DNA of 52,175 bases from positions 1,103 to 53,277 of the forward strand of contig BRYA01000263.1 in the NCBI GenBank assembly GCA_030267965.1, given 5' to 3'. Source of the stretch: Triparma columacea. Lineage: Eukaryota; Sar; Bolidophyceae; Parmales; Triparmaceae. This document shows positions 30,484-40,896 of this stretch, piece by piece; position 1 is the first letter of the stretch, and each line of letters begins with the position of its first letter. The position numbers and the translations under genes are program-made. The notes under the pieces were generated by a model. The model did not search any database. It was not told the DNA's origin and worked only from the letters and a program-made list of their open reading frames with translations.

Positions 30484-32566
30484 TTAGATCATCTCGTTTA
30501 CCCCTGGCTTCTTCTTGGGAGGGCTTGCTTTCCCCCAGGATGGACGCGCCCTTGACTTTCTTTTTGGGTTGAAAGCCTTCCACCTGTATTTGAAAATAAA
30601 GTATAGCCCAAGAAATATGCATACGATTCCAATGCCCCCAAAAACATAGGGCAAGGGTCCCTCTGCGTCCCACAGCGTGCCATCGTCATCATCCTCACAT
30701 GTGTCGAGCTTAGTGCTGCTGACTTCTTCCCCTCCCTCAATATCAAGCACAAATAGGCCAAACCCGAACGCCTCGTCTGTAACCACGCCTACGCCACCGT
30801 CCTTCCTCTCGAAGACCCATTCCCCCGCACTGCTGCTTGTAGCGACGCTGTTGAAACAGGAGTCGCTCATTGCGGGACAGTCGTTGCACCTGTAAGAGTC
30901 CACCCTTTGCCAGAGCAAGTTACCTTCGTTGTCGGCCTTGTAAAGGAAGGACTGCCAGTTGTCTTTTTTCCTCCTGCGAGAGAGAAGCGATTCGTTAAAA
31001 GGATTGCGTTAGAAGTGCTGCATGATCAAACGCAGCCGTCGCCTTATTCTCACCTGTACGCCCCCTCTCTCTTGTCCCCGTCGCCATTCAAGCAATCCGT
31101 CCTATCCTGACCAGAAACATTATCGCACTGCGTGGCGAGCAAAGAGAGGAAAGCGGTTAGACTTGAAGCTCCTTACAACTTGCGTCCTCTGCCTCTGGCG
31201 GTCTCTTCGCTCCTCCCCTCGCCCCCCTCCACTCCTCACCTGGTCCCCCTCAATCCCAGCCCCGCAGCTAACGACGATCCCGCTCCCGTCCTTCAAGACG
31301 GCTCCCCCCCAGCACTCGTTGAAGATAAGCTTAGCATTCCCGCCCACCGAGAAGGACTTCGTCCAAGCCCTCGACCCATCTGAGGTCCCAACCTTGGTCA
31401 AGCGACCCTCAATACCCCCCGTCAAGGGGCTACCTAAGCCAATGATGAAGAAGGCGGTGCCGTCAGTGGATATCTGCACGTCGGTACCCTCCCCGTGATC
31501 AGAGAAATTAATCGGACCCCATGTCAAGGAAACGTCACCAAGATTTACCATCGCCGCGGAAGCGTGCTTCGATTCGTCCTCCTCGAAAAGCTGTACTACG
31601 ACCTTGTCATCGCCCCCGACCTGGCGAACGGATTTTGCCGTGTTGTATCCTGAGAACCCTTGCGTCCAAGCGAAGCCTCCACCGGACCTGAGGTTGGCCA
31701 AGCTCAGTTTGTGGACGACTGCGGTCCCTGAATTCACGTTGCCGTAGGACTGCCGGAAAAAGGGCCGCGTTAGTTGATGCGTAAGCTCCCCCACCCTCGC
31801 CCCTCTCCCCCCAGCCCAATCTCACCTTGAAAAACATCTCAGACAAGTCGCTCTTCTCCTTAACCCCGGAAAGGAGAAGGTAGAGGCCATCGCCCGTCAG
31901 CTCCCCCATCTCCAAAGCGCCGTGGCTGCCGCTGCTGTCCCCGAAGTTGTCAAAGGTCGAAACGGTAGTTCCATCATCAATATTCAGTAAAGTAACTGTT
32001 CGCTTCCCGACCCCGGATTGCGTCCTCCACCCCACGAGAGCCACCTGTGTCTCCTCGGCGCCGGGTCCAGGTATCTCCAGCACCGCGTTGCAAGCGCTCC
32101 CGCCTGACGTAGTTTCGACAAACGTCCAAAGCAGTTCCCCTGTTGATGAAATTTTCACCGCGAAGCTCGAGGCGTCTGACGAGCTCTCGCTGCGCAGGCC
32201 CTTGCCGCAGTAAAGGACGGAACCGTCCGCGGCTTCGACGCCGTGCACGGCGTGGGGGTCGAAGACCTGGGGAGACCAGGTCGTGCCGGGAGGGGGGTCT
32301 TCAGGATTGAAACCCGTGTAAGATTTTGGGGACAGAGAATTGGAGATGTTGATGGACTTCGCGGGATAGGTGTAGGTGAGGGAGGAGCAGAAGGAGAGCG
32401 AGAAGAGCAACCCAAACAGGGTCTTGACAAAATGTAGTTCTGAGGGGAGGGGAAAGATTTTGAGAGTCAGGAGAATGGGCGGGGGGATTGATGTGGGGTA
32501 AAGGACGGGGGAAACATCCCCAAAGAGGGATTGACGGAAAAGGAGCTCACCGTTTTGACTCAGCAT
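30484..32566 (-). CDS. Type I membrane protein with beta-propeller-like ectodomain
   Basis: Exons 32566-32551, 32439-31826, 31749-31240, 31127-31054 and 30973-30484 join in phase to 567 residues. The first exon is only 16 bp and provides MLSQN; exon 2 completes a signal peptide (LFGLLFSLSFCSSLTYT). The ectodomain has repeating units of a strand pair with a Gly turn, such as FAVKISSTGELLWTFVETTS, HKLSLANLRSGGGFAWTQ and EGRLTKVGTSDGSRAWTKSF, which look like PQQ-type propeller blades. A Cys-rich stretch (CNDCPAMSDSC) precedes one membrane helix (VFGGIGIVCIFLGLYFIFKY) and a basic Pro/Lys-rich tail. Function unknown; a surface protein is inferred. Confidence 0.75.
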
Positions 32567-32658
32567 GTGTTTGTTGGAAGATTGTGATGTGATGGAAAAT
32601 CCTCAAAATCAAAGACACTCGGGTACACGCACTTTTTCACCACATCTCCACTGTCTCC
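32567..32658. promoter_or_regulatory. Short divergent promoter region between two genes
   Basis: Only 92 bp separate the start codons of the propeller-type membrane protein and the plastid LepA gene, so both transcription starts and any shared regulatory sites must lie here or within the coding exons. No TATA box is evident. Confidence 0.55.
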
Positions 32659-34776
32659 ATGAATCTCCTTCTGTTAGGGACATTGCTCGCACTAGGAGGT
32701 TTTACCGTCCACACCTTCACCTTCACCCCTACGAGTAGACCGAGGCATATCCGTAGATCAATTAGTTTAAAATCAAATGACCTCGGCTGGAAACCGACGA
32801 GACAAAGCTTCCTCCGAACTTCTGGCTACAATTACAACGCCAATAATGCCCTCCAACCAATTTCAAGAGCACGTCCCTTATTAAGTTCCTTGCAATCAGT
32901 TCCCAGCGCTCACTCCTCAGCTTTGGGGAATTGGGACAACTCCCGTATCCGGAACTTCTCAATAATAGCCCACATTGATCACGGGAAGTCCACCCTTGCC
33001 GACCGACTGCTAGAATCTACGAAGACGGTTGCACAGAGGGACATGCAGTCACAGTTACTAGACAACATGGACATCGAGAGAGAGCGAGGGATCACCATCA
33101 AGCTCCAGGCAGCCAGGGTTGAGTACAAGGCCCATGACGGCCTCGACTACACGATAAACTTCATTGACACCCCGGGTCACGTTGACTTCACCTACGAGGT
33201 CTCCCGCTCCCTCGCCGCTTGCGAAGGAGCCCTCCTTGTGGTGGACGCATCCCAGGGGATTGAGGCCCAGACATTGGCTAATGTTTACCTGGCGTTGGAG
33301 AACGACTTGGAGATCCTACCGGTCTTGAACAAGATCGACTTGCCAGCGGCGGACCCGGCTAGGGTAAAGGAAGAAATCGAGAATACTATAGGGCTGGACT
33401 GTGAGGATGCGGTTGAGGCGAGCGCCAAGACGGGTGTGGGGATTCAGGAAATTCTCGAGTCCATTGTGAAGAATGTCCCCCCCCCCCCCCAAGCAACGGG
33501 GGGTTCCCTAAGGGCCCTTATCTTCGACTCCCTTTACGACCCCTACAAGGGTGTGATTGTGTTCTTCCGCGTAATTGATGGCGCTATAAAACGCGGCGAC
33601 AAGGTCCGCTTTATTAACTCCAAGGTTGAGCACGAGATAATCGAATGCGGCGTCCTCACTCCAAACCAGGTCCCGGTTGAGATGCTCCGGGCCGGAGAGG
33701 TCGGGTACATGTACGGCAGCATCAAGGACGTTCTGGATGCTAGAGTTGGGGACACAATCACACTTGCGAGCGAGTGGAAGGCGGGGGTCAACGCAGGGGA
33801 AGGGGGGGTGGAGGGCTTAGAGGGGTACAAGGAAAGCACCCCTATGATGTACGCAGGCTTGTTCCCGACCGACGCGGATGACTATGAGACCTTGAGAGAC
33901 AGCCTCGGCAAACTCCGCTTGAACGACGCCTCCCTTAGCTACGAGCCCGAGAACAGCGGCGCCCTGGGCTTCGGATTCAGGATCGGGTTCCTGGGCCTGT
34001 TACACATGGAGATCATTCAGGAGAGGCTGGAGAGGGAGTACAACCTAGATCTCATCGTGACGGCCCCGAGCGTGGTTTATGAGGTGGAGACGAACAAGGG
34101 GGAGACTGTCAAGGTGGACAGTCCGGCGAAGATGCCTGGGGCGATGGAGAGGGCGAGGACGATGGAGCCGTATGTTAGGATGGAAGTCATCTGCCCAAGC
34201 GAGTACAACGGAAAGATAATGGAACTCGGCCAGGAGAGAAGGGGGAACCTCATCGACATCAAGTACCTCACCCCAACCCGTTCCACCATAGTATACGAGC
34301 TCCCGCTGGCTGAGGTAATCACGGACTTTTTCGACCAGCTCAAATCCCGCAGCAAGGGCTATGCGTCTATGGAGTACAAGCTGATAGAGTACCGCGAGTC
34401 TGACCTCGTCCGCCTGGACGTCCTAATTAATGGCGACCTCGCGCCCCCCCTCAGCACAGTCTGCCACAGGGACCAGGCACAGAGGACCGGCCGGGGTCTA
34501 GTCAGGGCCTTGAAGGAGCACATACCCAGGCAGCTCTTCAAGGTCTCCTTGCAGGCGGCAATTGGAGCGAAGGTGATAGCAAGCACGCAGATTAGCCCGA
34601 TGAGGAAGGACGTCACGGCCAAGTGCTATGGGGGGGACATCAGCAGGAAGAAGAAGTTGCTGAAGAAGCAAGCAGCGGGCAAGAAGAGGATGAAGATGAT
34701 GGGCAACGTAAATGTGCCGCAGGAAGCTTTCACAGCGGTGCTGAAGATCGACAAGGCGGAGGGCAGCGGAGACTAA
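32659..34776 (+). CDS. Plastid LepA/EF4 translation GTPase
   Basis: Single exon of 705 residues, about 100 longer than bacterial LepA, the excess being the N-terminus. Residues 1-20 form a signal sequence ([20 protein letters not shown]) with a phenylalanine close to the likely cleavage site and a Ser/Arg-rich transit-like region follows to about residue 95, fitting import into a secondary plastid. The GTPase motifs are AHIDHGKST (residues 104-112), the switch [13 protein letters not shown] (170) and NKID (224). The C-terminal domain includes [14 protein letters not shown], the LepA-specific GR..V..LKE.IPRQLF element and [10 protein letters not shown]. LepA binds the ribosome and promotes back-translocation or initiation in plastids. 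A mitochondrial GUF1 role is less likely given the presequence. Confidence 0.93.
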   Translation: MNLLLLGTLLALGGFTVHTFTFTPTSRPRHIRRSISLKSNDLGWKPTRQSFLRTSGYNYNANNALQPISRARPLLSSLQSVPSAHSSALGNWDNSRIRNFSIIAHIDHGKSTLADRLLESTKTVAQRDMQSQLLDNMDIERERGITIKLQAARVEYKAHDGLDYTINFIDTPGHVDFTYEVSRSLAACEGALLVVDASQGIEAQTLANVYLALENDLEILPVLNKIDLPAADPARVKEEIENTIGLDCEDAVEASAKTGVGIQEILESIVKNVPPPPQATGGSLRALIFDSLYDPYKGVIVFFRVIDGAIKRGDKVRFINSKVEHEIIECGVLTPNQVPVEMLRAGEVGYMYGSIKDVLDARVGDTITLASEWKAGVNAGEGGVEGLEGYKESTPMMYAGLFPTDADDYETLRDSLGKLRLNDASLSYEPENSGALGFGFRIGFLGLLHMEIIQERLEREYNLDLIVTAPSVVYEVETNKGETVKVDSPAKMPGAMERARTMEPYVRMEVICPSEYNGKIMELGQERRGNLIDIKYLTPTRSTIVYELPLAEVITDFFDQLKSRSKGYASMEYKLIEYRESDLVRLDVLINGDLAPPLSTVCHRDQAQRTGRGLVRALKEHIPRQLFKVSLQAAIGAKVIASTQISPMRKDVTAKCYGGDISRKKKLLKKQAAGKKRMKMMGNVNVPQEAFTAVLKIDKAEGSGD

Positions 34777-34865
34777 AGGATAGGCATAGCGAAAGGACTA
34801 TATGTATATGAAAAAAGAGCGGCTTTGTGATATTTTGGGAAGGGAGGTGTAAACCCTAAACCCCG

Positions 34866-35684
34866 TCAAATTCTTACGTCAGGCTCAATTGCGCGGACCA
34901 GTTTCCTCATGACCTGGATGCACTGTACGATCGCCGCAATATTTCCCGAGAATAGTATGAACCTTAGCAGGGCGATGTACCACCAGTTGTCGAAGATGTC
35001 CTCGGAGAAGGCGAGAGGGACGTCGTTGAAGAAGACGTATTTCTGGATGTTTTGCATGAAGGGGAGATAGCGAGGAATGATGAAGAAGAGGTAGATAGCG
35101 GTCATCACGCAGTAGGTGATGAAAATGATCTGAAACCTGAGTGCGAGGGGAAACTTCTTCCCGTACCTCTGCGGATTGAGCTCGTTAACCGCCGCCCCCG
35201 CGTCCCATGCCAGCCAGCTCCCGTATAGGACGCTCGTCATGGCCCCGAGGGTCTTGAAGGTCATGGCTGGGGAGTTGAGAATTGCAGTGTAGTAGATAAA
35301 TGCATGGTGGTATACGGCGGAGGAGGAAGGCTGGGAAGTGAACGGACCGATACCAGAGAGCTGCGCAGCAGCGATGGGCAAGTCGAAGATTATGTCGACG
35401 ATGAGGATGGCTGAGACCATACCTGAAGTTAGGGACATGATGAGGAGGGAGTGGAAGAGAGGAAGGAACGTGGAGGGCTTGTCGGTCTGCTCAGGAGAGA
35501 GCCCCATAAATAACTTCTCGACTGTCGTGCCGAGGATGTGGTGGTCAATGATAGGCTTGGGGGTAAAGGATGATGATGAGGAGGAGGTCGAGGAGGTCAA
35601 GGACTTGTTTGAATTGCTATGTTTCCGAGTGCTTCGTCTCTTAGTCCCACCGCTCACAGGACCCATAGAGCGAGACCGTGCCAT
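34866..35684 (-). CDS. Multi-pass membrane protein of unknown function
   Basis: Single exon of 272 residues. After a basic, serine-rich N-terminus (RKHSNSNKSLTSSTSSSSSS) come about four to five hydrophobic segments: LLIMSLTSGMVSAILIVDII near residue 80, TFKTLGAMTSVLYGSWLAW near 140, IIFITYCVMTAIYLFFIIP near 185, and YIALLRFILFSGNIAAIVQC near 240. No signature motif was recognised. Its start is 117 bp from the start of the ELM2-like gene, and it ends 89 bp from LepA. Confidence 0.65.
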   Translation of the reverse strand: MARSRSMGPVSGGTKRRSTRKHSNSNKSLTSSTSSSSSSFTPKPIIDHHILGTTVEKLFMGLSPEQTDKPSTFLPLFHSLLIMSLTSGMVSAILIVDIIFDLPIAAAQLSGIGPFTSQPSSSAVYHHAFIYYTAILNSPAMTFKTLGAMTSVLYGSWLAWDAGAAVNELNPQRYGKKFPLALRFQIIFITYCVMTAIYLFFIIPRYLPFMQNIQKYVFFNDVPLAFSEDIFDNWWYIALLRFILFSGNIAAIVQCIQVMRKLVRAIEPDVRI

Positions 35685-35801
35685 CCTACTTCTTCACTTT
35701 TCGATGCTCTGGAGAGACTAGTGTGCAGACTTGGAAACTGGTTTTTCTTTGATGCCTTCTGCTCTGAGGATTCCTTCCAATTTTGAGTGTCACCGACAAA
35801 C

Positions 35802-36292
35802 ATGAAACGTCCTGAAAATGAAAACACAGAGGAAGATGAAGAGCGTGCATCTCAGAGACTGCGGCTCACAGCGACTCAGGATGAGGTCGAGGAGTAAGTA
35901 TTCCACCAACAAAAAGCAGGCGTCTTCGAGTGATGATTTTTTTGTTCATATCTTTACCATATCATATTGTTATTGACCTATATACTAACCCATCAACCAC
36001 CAATATTCACCACAGTGATATCGCTAGCATCCTAGCATCGGCACAGAACGACGATGAGCCAGATTCACCCTCCTCTGTTCCGGCCTCAATCCCCCCCTCT
36101 GTCGACGATTCAGCAGCAGTGTCCTCTCTTGCAACCACGGACGCCGAGAGCAAGTTGGAAGAAGACTCAGAGGAGGAGGGAGGGGGGCAGTGGATGCAGC
36201 CCAGGAGCATGCAGGGGGGAGAGGTTGCGAGGACGAGGGTGGGGAACGAATTTCAGGTCACGGACCTTCCGACGCCCTCGAACCCTAGGTAA
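35802..36292 (+). CDS. Small acidic protein with ELM2-like motif
   Basis: Exons 35802-35893 and 36016-36292 join in phase (…DEVED|DIASIL) to 122 residues. The protein is acidic and serine-rich, and ends with TRVGNEFQVTDLPTPSNPR. VGNEFQVTDLP resembles the opening of ELM2 domains (typically VGxxFQAxxP), which recruit histone deacetylases in corepressors. Only this first element is present before the stop, so a full ELM2 domain cannot be claimed. The gene is convergent with the chromatin-reader gene at 36352, 59 bp away. Whether the two act together is speculative. Confidence 0.5.
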
Positions 36293-36351
36293 TCTATAAT
36301 ATTCATGAGGATAAATGAAAATACACCATCTTCGTTTGCGAAACCATGAGT

Positions 36352-39341
36352 CTAAATGACCATCAGATCATTGCTGTACTCTGACCCTGTCCCGTCTTCC
36401 TCCTCTTCCTCCCCACTTCCCCCCCTTCCTGCCCCTCCTCCTCCCCCTCCCTCCTCCCCCCCCTGCTCAATCTCACTTCCGCTGCCCTCCCCCCCCACCT
36501 GTATCCCACTGTTCCACCCACCCTCAAGCTCCACAAAGGACACGTCCTGGTAAATGAACTTGAGGGAACTCAAAACAACCCAGAACCCCTTGAAGCCCTT
36601 CTGCGTTTTCCCCTTCACCATGCTCTCCTTGCTAAGGTACACCTCCCAGATCTTCCTGGCCTTAGTTATGTCTGGCTGGCCGACGTCGAAGTACCCGTCG
36701 GAGGGCAGCTTATTGCCTTCCTGGTCGTAAAAACTCATCCTCTTGTTCATCATGGTGAGGTTGGGGTACTGGTCAAGAAACTCCCCCGTCTCGCAGTCGA
36801 CCAAGGCCACTTTTCGAGCTGAGTTGGGGGGGGGCTTCTTGTTTGGGCTGCCGCCAGGGCTCTTCCCCGGGCTCTTCGGCAGCTTTCCTGGTGACCCCGT
36901 CTTCCCCGGGCTCTTCGGCAGCTTTCCTGGTGACCCCGCCACCCTCGGGGTCCCGCCTTTGTGGTACGACACCCCGTTGAGCTCGGCGGAGTTGCAGTAG
37001 CTCATGAGCTTCCCGCACCCCTCCCCGGCATCCTTCAGGAACATGAAGTTGGCAATCTTGCGTTTTTCCTTGGGGGGCCTGTTGACGAGCTCATTGCGCC
37101 TCTTGCAGAGGAGGAGATATAGTTCCCTTTCCTTCTTTTGCTTCTCAATAAACGTCTCCAAGTCTTTCATGACGGTCTTGCCGAACTCAATCTTGTTGCC
37201 CTTGAGAATCTTTTTGAAGTTCTTTTCGTGCACCTCCGCCATCCTGAATATCGCGGACCCTTCGTTGTTGTACCTGTAGCAGTTCTGGAAGACCGTGTTG
37301 ATGTCGACGAGGATCTTGGTGTATATGGGGTTCGGATTCTTCTTCAAGTTCTCTTCCTCCTCGTACAACCCGCTGTCTATGTTGGCAATGATCTCGTCGT
37401 ACGAGATGGGCTTCTCGATGACCCTGTCGTAATCCTTGAGCATTTTTGTGTCCACAGGCTCCCTGAACGCGTACCCGAAATCTACCGACATGCTGAGGTG
37501 GGACGTGAGCGCCTTCAGGAGCTCGATCATCTTCTTGGCATCGCCCCCTGTGTTCTTGGTGGCTTTCGGCAGCGCGTCGTCCTTACTCGAAAACTGCGTA
37601 TCTTTCTTGCACTTCGGGCACTCCCAGTCCCCGTCTGGAAGCGTCTCCTCGTCGACCTTGAGGCACTTGGGGTGGAAGGCCCTGGGGCAGAAGTCGCAGC
37701 AGAGGAGCCCGCCGCCCAGTTTGCACATCATGCAGAAATCGGTGTTGCCGTCCTCCTCGAGGTCCAGCTTGACGGTGTCAATCTCATGAGCTTTCTGCTG
37801 CGAAGGGGCCTTCTGCTGCGAAGTGGCCTTCTGCTGGAAAGAAGGGGGAGGTTATTGTAAGGGGGACGATGAATTAAGCAAGTGCAAACCTTTCACCGCC
37901 AACCAATTCTCACCTTGATTCCCGAAATTCCGGTCGACGCCTTCGGAGTCACGGGTCCCGATGAGAACGCGCCCATGATGTCATAATCCGTCCCGTTCTC
38001 CAGAGCATTGAAGTCGGTGTCCTTTTTCGCCCTCCCTGACTTCCGAGTTGACTCAGGGGCGTCGCGGTCACAACGGACCCGCTTCCTGGTCTTGCCGGCA
38101 GAGCCGCTGTTCGACCTTTCCTTCGTAGTAATCGACCTCTCCTTCGTAGTAGTCTTTTTCCTCTTCAAATCGTTTTCACGTGCCTTGGTCGGCGATGGGG
38201 GAGTCCATTCAATCTCATAGAGCGCCTGATTTTGCTTGGAGCTGCTCCTGTGCTTTAGCATATCATAGCAGAGCTTGTCCAAGTTCTTCTCGCACGCCTT
38301 GCAGTTGCACTGAAGGGTGCACACAGGGCACTTCAGATTGATGCTGCAGGCCTTGATGTCGCGGCAGTTTACGCCGTACTTCTGGATGCAGTGACTATTG
38401 CAGAAGGCGTGGCCGCAATCGCCAAACTGGACGCCCTCGGCGACCTTGTTCTTGGTGACTCCGCAGAGGTGACAGTTGAGGGCCGGATGTAAGGTTGGCT
38501 TTTTGAGGGGGATGAGAAGATCATAACGCCGCCTGACCTCCTCCTTCTCTTTGGGGGTCCCTTGATACCCGTGGAACGCCGACGCTTTGTTTTGGTTCTT
38601 CTTGTTCTTGATAATTGGGCCCGATTCTGTGATCTCCACCTGGTTGAGTTCATCGATCTCAAGCGCAAACGCCCTCGCAGCCTCCTCGTCCCTCGACATC
38701 AGCATCCCCTTGACCATGACGAACTCCTCTTTGAACACCCCGTACCCCTTCCACGTCCGAGGCTGGATCCTGTGCCCCCATGTTGCAGGGGGGACAAGAG
38801 AAGTGAAGTCTAGCTGGGACAGGATGGAGGCGTGGAGTTTGGCGGCCTCGGCGACAGAGAGACCATAGGCGAGCTTAAGGTCGGATATGTACCTAGGAAC
38901 ATCGGGGGGGGGATGCGACTCAAAGTTAAAGGTCTAGGAAAGAGGCAAGTGGGGAGGGGTTGGTTAGATAAAGCCAGAAGGGGGGGAGCAGCTCATTCCT
39001 CATTCGTAAATTCTCACCTCCTCGAGATCCACATAGCTACCCTCACCCAAGGGCACCTGGAGGCGGACTACGAATATACCCCTGGGTGGAGCTACATGTA
39101 GAGATGAGTCCGCCCCCGTCGTTAGAAAGGTGGCCGATGCCCCTTGGACGTAAGTGTTGGAGATAAATTCCTTCAGAGACTTGGTGCGCTTGGCGCGGAG
39201 GTGGACAAGGGGGGGAGGAAGGAGAGGTGCGCTGCCGGAGGAGGCAAGGGGGAGGTGACCGTATCGGTGAGGATCATGGAAGTGGGCGGAGGATGAGATG
39301 AAGGGGGGAGGAGAGGAGGCGGTAGAACTGTCACGAGCCAT
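36352..39341 (-). CDS. SNF5-like, zf-4CXXC_R1, PHD and bromodomain chromatin protein
   Basis: Exons 39341-39018, 38933-37914 and 37833-36352 join with phases 0 to 941 residues. Near residues 85-150, across the first intron, is a segment like one SNF5/SMARCB1 repeat (FVVRLQVPLGEG…TFNFE…YISDLKLAYGLS). Residues 262-320 form a zf-4CXXC_R1-type cluster: CHLCG, CGHAFCNSHCIQKYG, CPVCTLQCNCKAC. After a basic linker, residues 480-526 are a PHD finger (CMMC, CDFC, FHPKCL, CPKC) and residues 548-665 a bromodomain (PVDTKMLKDYDRVIEKPIS, NCYRYNN). Then comes an SPGKLPKSPGK repeat linker and a conserved-looking C-terminal unit (YFDVGQPDITKARKIWEVYL). The modules read histone tails; nuclear localisation and a role in remodelling or transcription are inferred. 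Confidence 0.8.
36855..36955 (-). repeat. Duplicated SPGKLPKSPGK coding repeat
   Basis: Two near-identical direct repeats, each containing the plus-strand core CCCGGGCTCTTCGGCAGCTT, encode GSPGKLPKSPGK in the linker of the chromatin protein. Confidence 0.85.
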
Positions 39342-39842
39342 GGAGGAAGTATGGGAGGATGAGGAGGGTCCTTGATAGATTTCAACGATAGTAGAGCTAG
39401 AAAACGGATTCTTAACTGGGATATCTCAGTAGTACGTGAACCAGAGCTTCTTAGCAGGTGATTTTCAGTCCTCGGTTCCTGTCTCGGACGGTTGTAGGGG
39501 GTGAATTTCTCCTCTGATGCCGACAAAGTACTACTAGACAACTTCTCAGGTTAACGAGGCAAATAGTTGTCTCAATTTCCGATCGATTTGAAAATTTGAC
39601 GCCAGATTAAGGGCGAAAATGTTGGAAATAGTTTTGCCCTCCACATTGTGTCTTTTTTGGTGCAATTTATATTATCATACTGCTCAGACGCCCTTTCAAT
39701 CTTCCCCAGCCCTAGTGTCTCCACCTTCCCCTGGCCCACGGATCACTCCTTCCCCCCTAACGCTACCCTTGGAATCTACAGAAGAATCCTCCACTCCTTG
39801 TTCCTTCTCTCCCAATTATAACACACACACACAACCTTTACA
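39342..39842. other. Divergent intergenic region with a possible alternative 5' exon
   Basis: No gene is firmly seen. An ATG at 39619 opens a frame beginning MLEIVLPSTLCLFWCNLYY that resembles a signal sequence and overlaps the next gene out of frame. It could be an alternative first exon (possible donor GTAGAG near 39859), but there is no supporting domain. Confidence 0.4.
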
Positions 39843-40823
39843 ATGGGACGAAAGAAAGGTAGAGCATGTGGACACCATGATTCAAAACTAGAAGCCTACG
39901 TCTTCAGGCAACGCATTCAATCAGTCAAAATGAGTCATGCTTCAGCCATGAAAAGGGAGAAGCAGGGACAACGACAAGGGCAAGGACGAGGGCAAGGACA
40001 AGAACAACGTCAACGCCCCCGACTATTGATCACAGAGAACGGGAAATTCATGGCCGCAATAGCTGCAAGAATCCGACCACGAGGGTCAAACTTTCCTTCA
40101 CCTCCTCCTCCTCCTCCTTCCCAGAGACCAGAAAGGATCTTCCCTCTCGGTAGAGAGACATTTGTCAATACCGAAACAACATCTTCATCCCTCTCCCTAT
40201 CAGAGCTCGCTTTCCAAACCTTCTCTAACCATGTTGAAGAATTCCTCGATTTCCCGTCTTATGTGAGTTCAATCCTGGCCCTCCTCCCCAGTTCTTACAC
40301 ATCGAGATTGTCACACCTTCTTTCGACAAGGGGTTTGACTACCGACATTGCAGTGAGAACAATGGCGATGGCAGGCACAGATGCTGAGGAATTGGCGCTG
40401 TGGGGACCGCTGACTGATGTTGGCCTGGAGATGCTAAGCCCTCGAATAGTCCACATAGACGATGAAGTCAACAGCGACTCATCAGACTGGGAAGATAGCA
40501 CGTCTCAGCACCATCTATCCGGCTTCACGAGCCTTAAGAGGCTCGAAATCTGCGACACAGCCTCAGTTTCAATCCTCAGTATCGTGTCCCTTTTATCACA
40601 ACCATCAATGTCAACCCTGATACACCTAAGCCTACGTAACACCGCAGGAAGGTGGCATGGTGACGACGGGCCAAACAGCGACGAGAGTAATAGGAGCCTC
40701 ATTGAAACCCTGGCTAAATTACCCAACCTCAAAGACTTGGATTTACGCAATACGTGGCTAGCGCAGGACTTTGAAAAATCCCTCCGCTCGCGCCTTCGAC
40801 CTACTGTAAATATTTCGCTTTGA
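39843..40823 (+). CDS. Leucine-rich-repeat-like protein
   Basis: Single exon of 326 residues from the ATG at 39843. The first 70 residues are basic with a GQ/QR-rich repeat (GQGRGQGQEQRQRPR). The C-terminal third has irregular leucine-rich units, FTSLKRLEICDTASVSILS, LIHLSLRNTAGR and LAKLPNLKDLDLRNT, as in F-box or RNI-type proteins; no F-box is evident, although the FLDFPSYVSSILALLPSSY region near residue 140 is helical. A role as an adaptor is plausible but unproven. It stops 73 bp before the convergent nucleoporin gene. Confidence 0.6.
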   Translation: MGRKKGRACGHHDSKLEAYVFRQRIQSVKMSHASAMKREKQGQRQGQGRGQGQEQRQRPRLLITENGKFMAAIAARIRPRGSNFPSPPPPPPSQRPERIFPLGRETFVNTETTSSSLSLSELAFQTFSNHVEEFLDFPSYVSSILALLPSSYTSRLSHLLSTRGLTTDIAVRTMAMAGTDAEELALWGPLTDVGLEMLSPRIVHIDDEVNSDSSDWEDSTSQHHLSGFTSLKRLEICDTASVSILSIVSLLSQPSMSTLIHLSLRNTAGRWHGDDGPNSDESNRSLIETLAKLPNLKDLDLRNTWLAQDFEKSLRSRLRPTVNISL

Positions 40824-40896
40824 TTGCAAATTTTTACTTTGCATTCTTATATTATAATAGCGTAGCTTGCACGCGTTGGCCTCGGCTACCTCCCCT

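Noticed and set aside
36054..36299. Alternative frame overlapping the ELM2-like gene
   Set aside because: It has no matching upstream exon and a composition of a shifted reading of the acidic protein.
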